Part shown: one piece after another, positions 12,907 through 19,288 of the stretch
Layout: every line of letters starts with the position of its first letter
How positions within the stretch are numbered: the stretch's first letter is position 1
From: an uncultured Muribaculaceae bacterium
Lineage (GTDB): Bacteria > Bacteroidota > Bacteroidia > Bacteroidales > Muribaculaceae
Direction: 5' to 3'
Length of the DNA: 19,288 nt
NCBI GenBank assembly: GCA_934667475.1
Contig: CAKUMB010000025.1
Coordinates: 1-19,288 of the forward strand
Position numbers and translations under genes: made by a program
The notes under the pieces: model-generated
What the model was told of the DNA's origin: nothing
Database searches by the model: none
Seen by the model: only the letters and a program-made list of their open reading frames with translations

Positions 12907-14862
12907 CTACCGTTTAGGGCCATTGCCGCGGCCTGGGCGGCGCGGGCCTCCGTGGCCGCGGGGCTGCTGGTCGCGGCGCACCGGGCCCATGTAGCCCACG
13001 CCGTGCGGATACAGCTTGTCAATCAGGTCGGGGCGGCGCATGCGGCGCAGGGCCTGCACTATGCCGCGCTTGTAGGCGCTCTCATACCAAAAGAAGAATT
13101 GCCGCTGCGCCAGCTTCTCCTCGGGTGAGTGGGCAGTGTACACCGGCTCGAGCGTGTAGGGGTTGAGTCCTGTGTAGTAGGCCTCGGTCGACACCGTCAT
13201 GGGGGTTGGGGTGAAGTCTTGCACCTGCTCAAGGTGGAAGTCCAGCTCCTTTGTGATTACGGCCAGTTCGGCCATGTCCTCCTCGTGGCAGGCAGGGTGC
13301 GACGAGATGAAGTAGGGGATGAGTTGCTCTTTTAGCCCATACTGGGCGTTGACGCGGTCGAACAGCCGCTTGAACTGCCTGAACAGCTCAAACGGCGGCT
13401 TGCGCATCATCATCAGCACGGCGTCGCTGGTGTGCTCGGGTGCCACCTTGAGGCGGCCCGACACGTGGTGGCGAATCAGCTCCTCGTTGTATTGCGCGTT
13501 CACTTTGTCGATTTCGGGGTCGCCCGTGCGGTGCATCGACAGGTCGTAGCGCACGCCGCTGCCTATGAACGACTTTTTCACCAGCGGGTTGGCGTCGACT
13601 GAGTGGTAGATGTCGAGCAGGCGGCTGTGGTCGGTGTTGAGGTTGGGGCACGGCTTGGGGTGCAGGCACGAGGGGCGCGCGCACCGCTTGCACCGATCCA
13701 AGTCGCGGCCGTGCAGCGAATACATGTTGGCGCTGGGGCCGCCCAGGTCGCTGATGTAGCCCTTGAAGTCGTCCATGTGTGTCACCTGGTCCACTTCGCG
13801 CATAATGCTGCGCTTGCTGCGCGAGGCTATGAATTTGCCCTGGTGGGCGCTGATGGTGCAGAAGGCGCAGCCGCCAAAGCAGCCGCGGTGCATGTTCACC
13901 GAGTGGCGTATCATCTCGTAGGCGGGAATGCGCTTGCCGTTGTAGCGCGGGTGGGGCAGGCGTGTGTAGGGCAGGTCGAACGAGGCGTCGATTTCCTCGG
14001 TGGTCATTGGCGGATTGGTGCGGTTCACCTTTATGGCAATGTCGCCCGTGGCCTGCCACAGGTCGCGTCCGTTCCAGCGGTTGCTCTCCACTTCCACATA
14101 TTTGAAGTTTTCGGCCTGGCTACGCTTCGAGTGCAGGCACTCCTCATAGGAGTGCAGCACCACGTTGTGGGCGTCGGTGGCGCTGGGCATCTCGCTCAGC
14201 GGGCGGCGCACCACCGTTTGCGGTATGCTGGTCAGCTCGTCCACGCTGCGGCCGGCGCTCAGCGCGTCGGCCACCTCAATCACAGGCTTCTCGCCCATGC
14301 CGTAGATGATGATGTCGGCGCGGCTGTCGGCCATTATCGACGGGCGCAGGCGGTCTTGCCAGTAGTCGTAGTGGGCCACGCGGCGCAGCGAGGCCTCAAT
14401 GCCGCCGGCCACTATGGGCACGTCGGGAAACAGCTTTTTCAGCGCCTCGGCATACACAATGGTGGGGTAGTCGGGCCGCTGCCCGGCGCGGCCGCCTGGG
14501 GTGTAGGCGTCGTCGCTGCGACGGCGGCGGTTGGCCGTGTAGTGGTTCACCATCGAGTCCATGGCGCCGGCGCTGATGCCGAAAAACAGCTTCGGGCGGC
14601 CAAGTTTGGCAAAGTCGCGCAGGTCGTCGCGCCAGTTGGGCTGCGGCACTATGGCCACATTGTAGCCGTGCGCCTCAAGGGTGCGGCCTATCACGGCCGG
14701 ACCCATCGACGGGTGGTCGATGTAGGCGTCGCCCGAGAACAGAATCACGTCGATGTGGTCCCATCCCAGGTGCTCAATCTCCTTTTTGGTGGTGGGCAGC
14801 CACTGGCGGTCGATGTGGTGGCTGCGTGGCTGCTTGTCGGTTGCGTTGTGCTGCTGCTTCAT
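12907..14862 (-). CDS. ygiQ: YgiQ family radical SAM protein
   Basis: Large radical-SAM protein of the YgiQ/UPF0313 family, 651 aa, close to the usual size. Its reaction is not established. Seen: an N-terminal B12-binding-like region (VILFSGDAYIDHPSMG 39-54; KLFFGISAGAMDSMVNHYT); VAGGIEASLRR (151-161); the 4Fe-4S/SAM motif CFGGCAFC with Cys328, Cys332 and Cys335; a second cysteine group RCKRCARPSCLHPKPCPNL that may bind another cluster; KVAPEHTSDAVL; and a Gly/Arg/Pro-rich tail ending GRGNGPKR, as in other members. The start codon overlaps the uvrB stop by 4 bp (ATGA), so the pair is translationally coupled. The pairing with uvrB gives no clear functional link. Confidence 0.93.
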   Translation of the reverse strand: MKQQHNATDKQPRSHHIDRQWLPTTKKEIEHLGWDHIDVILFSGDAYIDHPSMGPAVIGRTLEAHGYNVAIVPQPNWRDDLRDFAKLGRPKLFFGISAGAMDSMVNHYTANRRRRSDDAYTPGGRAGQRPDYPTIVYAEALKKLFPDVPIVAGGIEASLRRVAHYDYWQDRLRPSIMADSRADIIIYGMGEKPVIEVADALSAGRSVDELTSIPQTVVRRPLSEMPSATDAHNVVLHSYEECLHSKRSQAENFKYVEVESNRWNGRDLWQATGDIAIKVNRTNPPMTTEEIDASFDLPYTRLPHPRYNGKRIPAYEMIRHSVNMHRGCFGGCAFCTISAHQGKFIASRSKRSIMREVDQVTHMDDFKGYISDLGGPSANMYSLHGRDLDRCKRCARPSCLHPKPCPNLNTDHSRLLDIYHSVDANPLVKKSFIGSGVRYDLSMHRTGDPEIDKVNAQYNEELIRHHVSGRLKVAPEHTSDAVLMMMRKPPFELFRQFKRLFDRVNAQYGLKEQLIPYFISSHPACHEEDMAELAVITKELDFHLEQVQDFTPTPMTVSTEAYYTGLNPYTLEPVYTAHSPEEKLAQRQFFFWYESAYKRGIVQALRRMRRPDLIDKLYPHGVGYMGPVRRDQQPRGHGGPRRPGRGNGPKR

Positions 14863-16967
14863 TCTGCTGCTGATTGTTTGTTTTGTTGTTGGTCGAGGCG
14901 TTGCTGCAGTTTCAGCATCTCGTCGCGGTATTGCGCCGCCTCGATGAAGTCCATGCGCTTCGATGCCTCCAGCATCTGCTGACGCAGGTGGTCGATGGCC
15001 TTCTCGAGGCTTGCGGGCTTCATGTAGGCCACCACAGGGTCGGCCGCTATGCCCGCGCTCTTGTCAAACTCGGCCTCGCACTGCTGCCGCAGCGACGAGA
15101 AGTCGGCCACATTGTTCTCATATTTGCGGGCGTGCTTGGCGGCCTTGTCGCCGCTTGCGGGCGCAATGTCGGTGTCGACGCCTATAATCGAGTTGCGCGC
15201 CTTCACTATGGCCTGCGGCGTTATGCCGTGCTCCTCATTGTATTTCAGCTGTATGGTGCGGCGGCGGTCGGTCTCGTCGATGGTGCGCTGCATCGAGTCG
15301 GTGATTTTGTCGGCGTACATTATCACCTCGCCGTTGAGGTTGCGCGCCGCGCGGCCGGCCGTCTGCGTGAGTGCGCGGTGCGATCGCAGGAATCCCTCCT
15401 TGTCGGCGTCGAGAATGGCCACCAGCGACACCTCGGGCAGGTCGAGGCCCTCGCGCAGCAGGTTCACGCCCACCAGCACGTCGATGTTGCCGGCGCGCAG
15501 GTCGTCGAGAATCTGTATGCGGTCGATGGTCTCCACATCGCTGTGCATATAGGCGCACTTGATGTTGATTTTCGCCAGATAGTCGGTCAGCTCCTCGGCC
15601 ATGCGCTTGGTGAGGGTGGTCACCAGCGTGCGCTGCTTCAGCTCCACGCGCTTCTGAATTTCCTCCACAAGGTCGTCCACCTGGTTGAGGCTGGGGCGCA
15701 CGGTGATTTTCGGGTCGAGCAGCCCGGTGGGCCTTATCACCTGCTCCACCACCACGCCTTCGCTTTGCTGCAGCTCGTAGTCGGCCGGTGTGGCGCTCAC
15801 ATAAATGGTCTGGTGGGTCAGCGCCTCAAACTCCTCGAAGCGCAGCGGGCGGTTGTCGCGCGCCGCGTCGAGGCGGAATCCGTATTCCACCAGAGTGTTT
15901 TTGCGGCTCTGGTCGCCGCCATACATGGCCCTCACCTGCGGAATGGTGGCGTGGCTCTCGTCGATTATCGTCAGGAAGTCCTTGGGCATGTAGTCGAGCA
16001 GGCAGTAGGGGCGCGCTCCGGGCGCGCGCCCGTCGAAGTATCGCGAATAGTTCTCGATGCCCGAGCAGTAGCCCACCTCGCGAATCATCTCCAAGTCGTA
16101 GGTCACGCGCTCATACAGCCGCTTGGCCTCGGCGGGGCGGCCTTCGCGCTTAAACATCTCCACCTGCGTGCCCAGGTCCACGTCAATCTGGCCCAGCGCG
16201 CTGTTCATCTTGTCCTTGGTGGTGACAAACACGTTGGCCGGGAAAATGCGGAATCCCTCCACATCTTCCTTGGGCATCTGCGTCACGGTGTCGAGCAGCT
16301 GCATCTGCTCAATCTCGTTGCCCCAGAATATCACGCGCAATATAATCTCCTCGTCGGCCAGAAAAATGTCTACTGTGTCGCCCTTCACGCGGAAGTTGCC
16401 CGGCTGCAGGTCGATTTCGTTGCGCGAATACAGGGCGTCGACCAGCCGGCGCAGAAACTCGTCGCGCCCCACCGAGTCGCCCACTTTGGCATATATGGTG
16501 TTGGCCTCGATGTCTTGCGGGTTGCCCATGCCGTAGAGGCACGACACACTCGACACCACCACCACGTCGCGCCGCCCCGACAGCAGCGCCGTGACGGTGC
16601 TCAGGCGCAGCCGCTCAATCTCGTCGTTGATCATCAGGTCTTTTTCGATGTATTTGTCCACGGCGGGAATGTAGGCCTCGGGCTGGTAGTAGTCGTAATA
16701 CGACACAAAGTATTGCACCGAGTTCTCGGGGAAGAAACCCTTGAACTCGGCATAGAGCTGCGCCGCCAGCGTCTTGTTGTGCGACAGCACCAGCGTGGGG
16801 CGCCCCGTGCGCGCAATCACGTTGGCCATGGTAAACGTCTTGCCCGAGCCCGTGACGCCTTGCAGCGTCTGGTAGGGCACGCCGCTGTTCACCCCCTCGG
16901 TGAGCGCCTTTATGGCCTGGGGCTGGTCGCCCGTGGGGGCGTAGGCCGAGTGTAGTTTGAATTCCAT
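14859..16967 (-). CDS. uvrB: Excinuclease ABC subunit B
   Basis: Nucleotide excision repair helicase-like subunit, 702 aa, full length. It loads on damaged DNA with UvrA, verifies the lesion and recruits UvrC. Seen: Walker A GVTGSGKT (Lys43); the DNA-clamping beta-hairpin YYDYYQPEAYIP (90-101); helicase motif II Asp-Glu-Ser-His (336-339); the later helicase motifs TLTKRMAEELTDYL, GVNLLREGLDLPEVSLV and QTAGRAARN; and a C-terminal UVR domain (EKAIDHLRQQMLEASKRMDF begins it) that contacts UvrC. The ATG at 16967 is chosen because AAAGGAG sits 7 nt before it and homologues start here; a TTG at 17015 would add 16 residues and overlap the promoter box. It is the first gene of the operon. Confidence 0.98.
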   Translation of the reverse strand: MEFKLHSAYAPTGDQPQAIKALTEGVNSGVPYQTLQGVTGSGKTFTMANVIARTGRPTLVLSHNKTLAAQLYAEFKGFFPENSVQYFVSYYDYYQPEAYIPAVDKYIEKDLMINDEIERLRLSTVTALLSGRRDVVVVSSVSCLYGMGNPQDIEANTIYAKVGDSVGRDEFLRRLVDALYSRNEIDLQPGNFRVKGDTVDIFLADEEIILRVIFWGNEIEQMQLLDTVTQMPKEDVEGFRIFPANVFVTTKDKMNSALGQIDVDLGTQVEMFKREGRPAEAKRLYERVTYDLEMIREVGYCSGIENYSRYFDGRAPGARPYCLLDYMPKDFLTIIDESHATIPQVRAMYGGDQSRKNTLVEYGFRLDAARDNRPLRFEEFEALTHQTIYVSATPADYELQQSEGVVVEQVIRPTGLLDPKITVRPSLNQVDDLVEEIQKRVELKQRTLVTTLTKRMAEELTDYLAKINIKCAYMHSDVETIDRIQILDDLRAGNIDVLVGVNLLREGLDLPEVSLVAILDADKEGFLRSHRALTQTAGRAARNLNGEVIMYADKITDSMQRTIDETDRRRTIQLKYNEEHGITPQAIVKARNSIIGVDTDIAPASGDKAAKHARKYENNVADFSSLRQQCEAEFDKSAGIAADPVVAYMKPASLEKAIDHLRQQMLEASKRMDFIEAAQYRDEMLKLQQRLDQQQNKQSAAE

Positions 16968-16974
16968 CTTGCTG

Positions 16975-16981
16975 CTCCTTT
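16975..16981 (-). promoter_or_regulatory. Strong ribosome binding site of uvrB
   Basis: AAAGGAG on the minus strand, 7 nt before the ATG at 16967. Strong Shine-Dalgarno sequences are uncommon in Bacteroidota, so this one stands out and settles the start. Confidence 0.75.
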
Positions 16982-17002
16982 CCTTTGATTTCTGCCAAAT
17001 TG

Positions 17003-17010
17003 CAAATTTA
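17003..17010 (-). promoter_or_regulatory. Promoter -7 box of uvrB operon
   Basis: TAAATTTG on the minus strand (17010-17003), about 35 bp before the uvrB ATG, matches the -7 consensus exactly. No TTTG or TTG lies at the standard -33 spacing. Confidence 0.5.
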
Positions 17011-17049
17011 CGCAAAAATAGCCGTATCTGTGTCCCAAAAGCGCCAAAA

Positions 17050-17066
17050 TCACATTAAGTATGTGA
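17050..17066. promoter_or_regulatory. Dyad in uvrB-spt gap
   Basis: TCACAT, 5 bp, ATGTGA: a perfect 6 bp inverted repeat about 40 bp upstream of the uvrB -7 box. It could be an operator. It is the reverse layout of a CRP site (TGTGA first), so it is not called as one. Confidence 0.3.
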
Positions 17067-17194
17067 GCGGGCGGGTGCGTGCGGGCCTTATGGCGCCGTT
17101 GCACCGCGGCACCCAATTGGGCCTGAGAAATTGCAAAATGCGCGTGCTTAAAGAAAAATATGAAATTTTTTTCCGATTTTAAGAGATTAATTAG

Positions 17195-17202
17195 TAAATT
17201 TG
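17195..17202 (+). promoter_or_regulatory. Promoter -7 box of spt
   Basis: TAAATTTG matches the Bacteroidota -7 element exactly and follows a long A/T-rich stretch. The -33 part is weak (TTCCG at about the right place). The start near 17208 gives a leader of roughly 95 nt. Confidence 0.55.
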
Positions 17203-17213
17203 CAGCCTGTATA

Positions 17214-17265
17214 CTAAAAGGCACATAAAGTGCCCTCACTAAGAGGATAATCCCCCTCCTTTTAG
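17214..17265 (+). ncRNA. Structured spt leader, possible regulatory RNA
   Basis: An 8 bp outer stem CTAAAAGG/CCTTTTAG (17214-17221 with 17258-17265) encloses two small hairpins: GCAC-ATAAA-GTGC (17221-17233, stem shared with the outer helix) and CCTC-ACTAA-GAGG (17234-17246). The GAGG can pair instead with a second CCTC at 17255-17258, which would break the outer stem. These are mutually exclusive folds, as in switch-like leaders. The pyrimidine run CCCCCTCCTTTT resembles the anti-Shine-Dalgarno end of 16S rRNA. I recognise no named riboswitch class; function is inference. Confidence 0.35.
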
Positions 17266-17307
17266 ATGCAGATAGTTTTAAAATTTTTCTATAAAGACAA
17301 ACAATGA
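17266..17307 (+). CDS. Possible 13-residue leader peptide before spt
   Basis: ATG at 17266 opens MQIVLKFFYKDKQ and stops with TGA at 17305-17307, sharing ATGA with the spt start at 17304. It begins immediately after the structured leader's outer stem. No Shine-Dalgarno precedes it. The exact stop-start overlap is typical of translational coupling, so ribosomes finishing this peptide could restart on spt. It may also be chance in AT-rich DNA. Confidence 0.3.
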   Translation: MQIVLKFFYKDKQ

Positions 17308-18491
17308 AGCTATTACAAGCTAAGTTAGCAAAGTATCAGGAGCCGCAAAAGGCGCAGGCTCTGGGCATATATCCCTATTTCAGGGCAATATCGAGCGAAC
17401 AGGACACTGAGGTCCTCATCAATGGTAAAAAAGTGCTGATGTTTGGGTCTAACTGCTACTCCGGCCTTGTTAACCACCCGAAAATCAAGGAGGCCGCCAT
17501 TAAGGCCATCGAGAAGTACGGCACCGGCTGCGCCGGCTCGCCTTTCCTCAACGGCACACTCGACATTCACAAAAAACTGGAGAAGCGCCTTGCTGCCTAT
17601 GAGGGCAAGGAAGACGCCATGATCTACTCCACAGGCTTTGGTGTGAACCTGGGTGTGGTGTCGACCCTCACCGGCCGCGAAGACTACATCCTGTGGGACG
17701 AGCAAGACCATGCTTCGATTATCGAAGGTCGCCGTCTGTCGTTCTCCAACTCGCTTAAATATAAGCACAACGACATGGCATCGCTCGAGACGCAACTCAA
17801 AAAGTGCGAGCCCGACCGCGTTAAGCTCATCGTCACCGACGGTGTGTTCTCGATGGAGGGTGACGTGTGCAAGCTGCCCGACATCGTTGACCTGGCCCGC
17901 AAATACAAGGCAAGCGTCATGGTCGATGAGGCTCACGGCATAGGCGTGTTTGGCAAGGGTGGCCGCGGCGTGTGCGACCACTTTGGCCTCACCGACGAGG
18001 TCGACCTGATTATGGGCACCTTCAGCAAGTCGCTGGCTTCGCTGGGCGGCTTCATTGCCACCGACAAGGTGATCACCAACTATCTGCGCCACCACTCGCG
18101 CTCCTACATATTCACCGCCAGCATCACACCCGCGTCCACTGCTGCCGTCGATGCCGCGCTCGACATTCTTGAGGCCGAGCCAGAGCGTCAGGAGCACCTG
18201 TGGAACATCACCCGCTATGCCCTTGAGGGCTTCCGCGAGATGGGATGCGAGATAGGCCGCACCGAGACGCCGATTATCCCCCTCTTTATCCGCGACAACA
18301 ACAAGACGTTTGCCATCACTCGCGACCTCTTCAACGAGGGTATTTTCGTGAACCCCGTAGTGTCGCCCGCCGTTGCGCCCAACGACACTCTAATCCGCTT
18401 CAGCCTCATGGCCACGCACACCAAGGATCAGGTGACCATAGCACTCGAGAAAATTCAGAAAGTGTTCCGCTCCTACAATCTTATTCCCTGA
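17304..18491 (+). CDS. spt: Serine palmitoyltransferase
   Basis: PLP-dependent alpha-oxoamine synthase, 395 aa, the size of bacterial serine palmitoyltransferases. It condenses L-serine with a fatty acyl thioester to 3-ketodihydrosphingosine, the first step of Bacteroidales sphingolipids, in the cytoplasm. Seen: the Bacteroidales Spt opening LLQAKLAKY...GIYPYFRAI; FGSNCYSGL (47-55); GTGCAGSPFLNGTLDIH (73-89); the PLP-stacking His136 in DEQDHASIIEGRRLSF; VDEAHGIGVFG with Asp208 and His211; and the Schiff-base Lys242 in GTFSKSLASLGGFIA. Sister enzymes (2-amino-3-ketobutyrate ligase, AONS) share the fold, but the opening and the DHFGLTDEVDLIMGTF stretch favour Spt. The gene is transcribed alone between a structured leader and a strong terminator. 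Confidence 0.9.
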   Translation: MKLLQAKLAKYQEPQKAQALGIYPYFRAISSEQDTEVLINGKKVLMFGSNCYSGLVNHPKIKEAAIKAIEKYGTGCAGSPFLNGTLDIHKKLEKRLAAYEGKEDAMIYSTGFGVNLGVVSTLTGREDYILWDEQDHASIIEGRRLSFSNSLKYKHNDMASLETQLKKCEPDRVKLIVTDGVFSMEGDVCKLPDIVDLARKYKASVMVDEAHGIGVFGKGGRGVCDHFGLTDEVDLIMGTFSKSLASLGGFIATDKVITNYLRHHSRSYIFTASITPASTAAVDAALDILEAEPERQEHLWNITRYALEGFREMGCEIGRTETPIIPLFIRDNNKTFAITRDLFNEGIFVNPVVSPAVAPNDTLIRFSLMATHTKDQVTIALEKIQKVFRSYNLIP

Positions 18492-18523
18492 TGTAGAGCG
18501 ATTTGCAAAAGAATGAATAATAT

Positions 18524-18552
18524 AAGCCGCTGCCCAGTGCAGCGGCTTTTTT
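18524..18552 (+). terminator. Intrinsic terminator after spt
   Basis: A perfect 10 bp stem AAGCCGCTGC/GCAGCGGCTT (18524-18533 with 18539-18548), 5-nt loop CCAGT, and a six-T run ending at 18552. It lies 33 bp after the spt stop. Confidence 0.92.
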
Positions 18553-18604
18553 CGTGCCCAAAACTTGCAAAAGTAAAAATAACTATTCCGCCCCGAAAAA
18601 ACTT

Positions 18605-18622
18605 CCGCAAAATGTTTTGCGG
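18605..18622. repeat. Palindrome upstream of pRiA4b ORF-3-like gene
   Basis: CCGCAAAA, 2 bp, TTTTGCGG: perfect 8 bp arms. It overlaps the place where the -33 element of the next promoter should lie (a TTTG at 18616-18619), so it could be a repressor site. The T-rich bases that follow also allow a weak terminator reading. Confidence 0.45.
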
Positions 18623-18636
18623 TTGTTATTTTTTAG

Positions 18637-18644
18637 TAATTTCG
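18637..18644 (+). promoter_or_regulatory. Weak promoter box for pRiA4b ORF-3-like gene
   Basis: TAATTTCG differs by one base from TAnnTTTG, with a TTTG 17 bp upstream, slightly short of the usual spacing. It lies about 45 bp before the ATG at 18688. Confidence 0.35.
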
Positions 18645-18687
18645 CATATGGATTGACAACACATAAAAACTAAGCATATACATAAGT

Positions 18688-19233
18688 ATGGTTTACAAAT
18701 TTTTTGTAGGCTCGGAAGAAGCCGAAAAATTCAAGTTAGAGATTGTTATCGACTCTGAAGACACTTTCCTGCGGCTGAGAAACACCATTCTTGACGCTGC
18801 CGGATATTCGCGCGACGAGCTCGACTCATTCTATATTTGCGACGACGACTGGGAAAAAGACACCGAAGTCACATATATCGACATGGACTCAGACTCCGAC
18901 GAAGACGTGTGGCTCATGGGCGACACACCACTCGACGAGCTTGTGGAAGACGAAGGCCAGAAGCTGAAGTTTGTGTTCGACTACGAAAACGAGCGCTACT
19001 TCTTCATGGTGCTCAAGGAGACCATTCCCGGCAAGCACATGTACGACCCCCTGTGCCAGCGCAAGGAGGGCAAGGCGCCCGCCGAGAAGCTGAGGCAGGT
19101 GGTGTCGAAGCCCGCGCCCAAGCAGCAGACGGCCGCCGACGAGTTTGACTCCTCGGAGTTCTACGGCGATGAGTCGTATAACGAAGATGAGCTGAGCAAC
19201 CTCGAAGGCCTCGACGGCGAAGACGAGATTTAA
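18688..19233 (+). CDS. IS1096-passenger/pRiA4b ORF-3 family protein
   Basis: 181 aa acidic protein of the pRiA4b ORF-3-like family (also named IS1096 element passenger TnpR family), an ordinary chromosomal gene in Bacteroidales despite the name. Function is unknown. Seen: the N-terminal ubiquitin-like beta-grasp part MVYKFFVGSEEAEKFKLEI (opening) with FLRLRNTILDAAGYSRDELDSF; the family hallmark FYICDDDWEKDTEVT (48-62); LDELVEDEGQKLKFVFDYENERYFFM (81 onward), and ETIPGK. The last 50 residues are low-complexity and rich in Asp, Glu and Ser, ending GLDGEDEI, as in relatives. No transposase or inverted repeat is next to it, so it is not part of an intact element here. Confidence 0.85.
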   Translation: MVYKFFVGSEEAEKFKLEIVIDSEDTFLRLRNTILDAAGYSRDELDSFYICDDDWEKDTEVTYIDMDSDSDEDVWLMGDTPLDELVEDEGQKLKFVFDYENERYFFMVLKETIPGKHMYDPLCQRKEGKAPAEKLRQVVSKPAPKQQTAADEFDSSEFYGDESYNEDELSNLEGLDGEDEI

Positions 19234-19288
19234 TCCCTGCCTGCATCGAAGCTGCGACAACAGCGACAACGAAAACGAGAGTGGGGCG
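19234..19288. other. Right-edge non-coding remainder
   Basis: Only 55 bases follow the last stop. I see no start, hairpin or promoter box in them. Confidence 0.4.

Larger units (their letters stand above)
16982..17194. other. Divergent uvrB-spt control region
   Basis: No convincing gene; short frames on both strands lack known domains. The region holds the uvrB -7 box (17003-17010), a 6-5-6 dyad TCACAT/ATGTGA (17050-17066) and a perfect 10 bp palindrome CCCAATTGGG (17112-17121). The centre is GC-rich and the spt-proximal part strongly AT-rich. Confidence 0.45.

Noticed and set aside
12837..13022. A 62-residue N-terminal extension of the YiiX-like protein
   Set aside because: It would overlap ygiQ by more than 100 bp and would bury the signal peptide that begins at the 12836 start.
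13603..14982. A 459-codon + strand frame opposite ygiQ
   Set aside because: Shadow frame from codon bias; ygiQ motifs on the minus strand are intact throughout.
14874..16955. A 693-codon open frame on the + strand opposite uvrB
   Set aside because: It lies wholly antisense to an unmistakable uvrB. Its His/Val/Ala/Gly/Leu-rich make-up is what the opposite strand of a GC-rich gene gives, and no domain is visible.
17050..17066. A CRP/FNR-type binding site
   Set aside because: The half-sites are in the opposite order (TCACA first, TGTGA second), so it does not fit the known site.
16910..17239. A 109-codon minus-strand frame upstream of uvrB
   Set aside because: It is out of frame with uvrB, overlaps the uvrB start and crosses the promoter boxes; no family resemblance.
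18688..19233. An IS1096-type mobile element at the right end
   Set aside because: Only the passenger-family protein is present. There is no transposase, no terminal inverted repeat and no target duplication, and this family is ordinary in Bacteroidales chromosomes.

Overview
The window is chromosomal DNA from a member of the Bacteroidota, most likely a GC-rich gut Bacteroidales of the Muribaculaceae type (inference from gene content and style, not a database match). The grounds are: repeated promoter-like boxes of the form TAnnTTTG instead of a sigma70 -10 box; a serine palmitoyltransferase of the Bacteroidales sphingolipid pathway; a Bacteroidota-style FabI; an IS1096-passenger/pRiA4b ORF-3 family acidic protein; and GC-rich genes separated by clearly AT-rich gaps. 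No rRNA, tRNA, CRISPR array, prophage or intact insertion sequence was seen.

Layout. (1) 1-312 is a gene-poor left edge with a 3 x 10 bp tandem repeat and a very strong hairpin. (2) 313-7091, minus strand, is a compact operon lplA-gcvT-gcvH-gcvPA-gcvPB-lpdA. It encodes the whole glycine cleavage system, with the P protein split in two, plus the ligase that lipoylates GcvH. (3) 7250-8185 (+) is an EamA/DMT permease divergent from lplA; its tail overlaps that of a convergent MATE-family exporter (8157-9539, -). (4) 9540-10763 is the most irregular stretch: a repeat-bearing AT-rich gap, a broken DUF4143-type AAA ATPase gene with an in-frame amber codon and a lost C-terminus, a strong terminator, and the leader of fabI with a hairpin and a 19-codon upstream ORF. 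(5) fabI (10764-11624, +) faces, across a two-way terminator, a minus-strand operon uvrB-ygiQ-(YiiX-like papain-fold lipoprotein)-(small lipoprotein) at 11773-16967. (6) A 336 bp divergent gap separates uvrB from spt (17304-18491, +). The spt leader can fold in alternative ways and ends in a 13-codon ORF whose stop overlaps the spt start. (7) A terminator and a palindrome-bearing gap lead to an acidic pRiA4b ORF-3-like protein (18688-19233, +).

Working together: LplA loads lipoate on GcvH; GcvPA/GcvPB decarboxylate glycine; GcvT hands the C1 unit to tetrahydrofolate and releases ammonia; Lpd re-oxidises the lipoyl arm. FabI and Spt both belong to membrane-lipid synthesis (fatty-acid elongation and sphingoid-base formation) but lie in separate transcription units. 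Apart from the ATPase remnant, the coding regions look intact. The more unusual signals are non-coding: the spt and fabI leaders and the repeats near the ATPase remnant.
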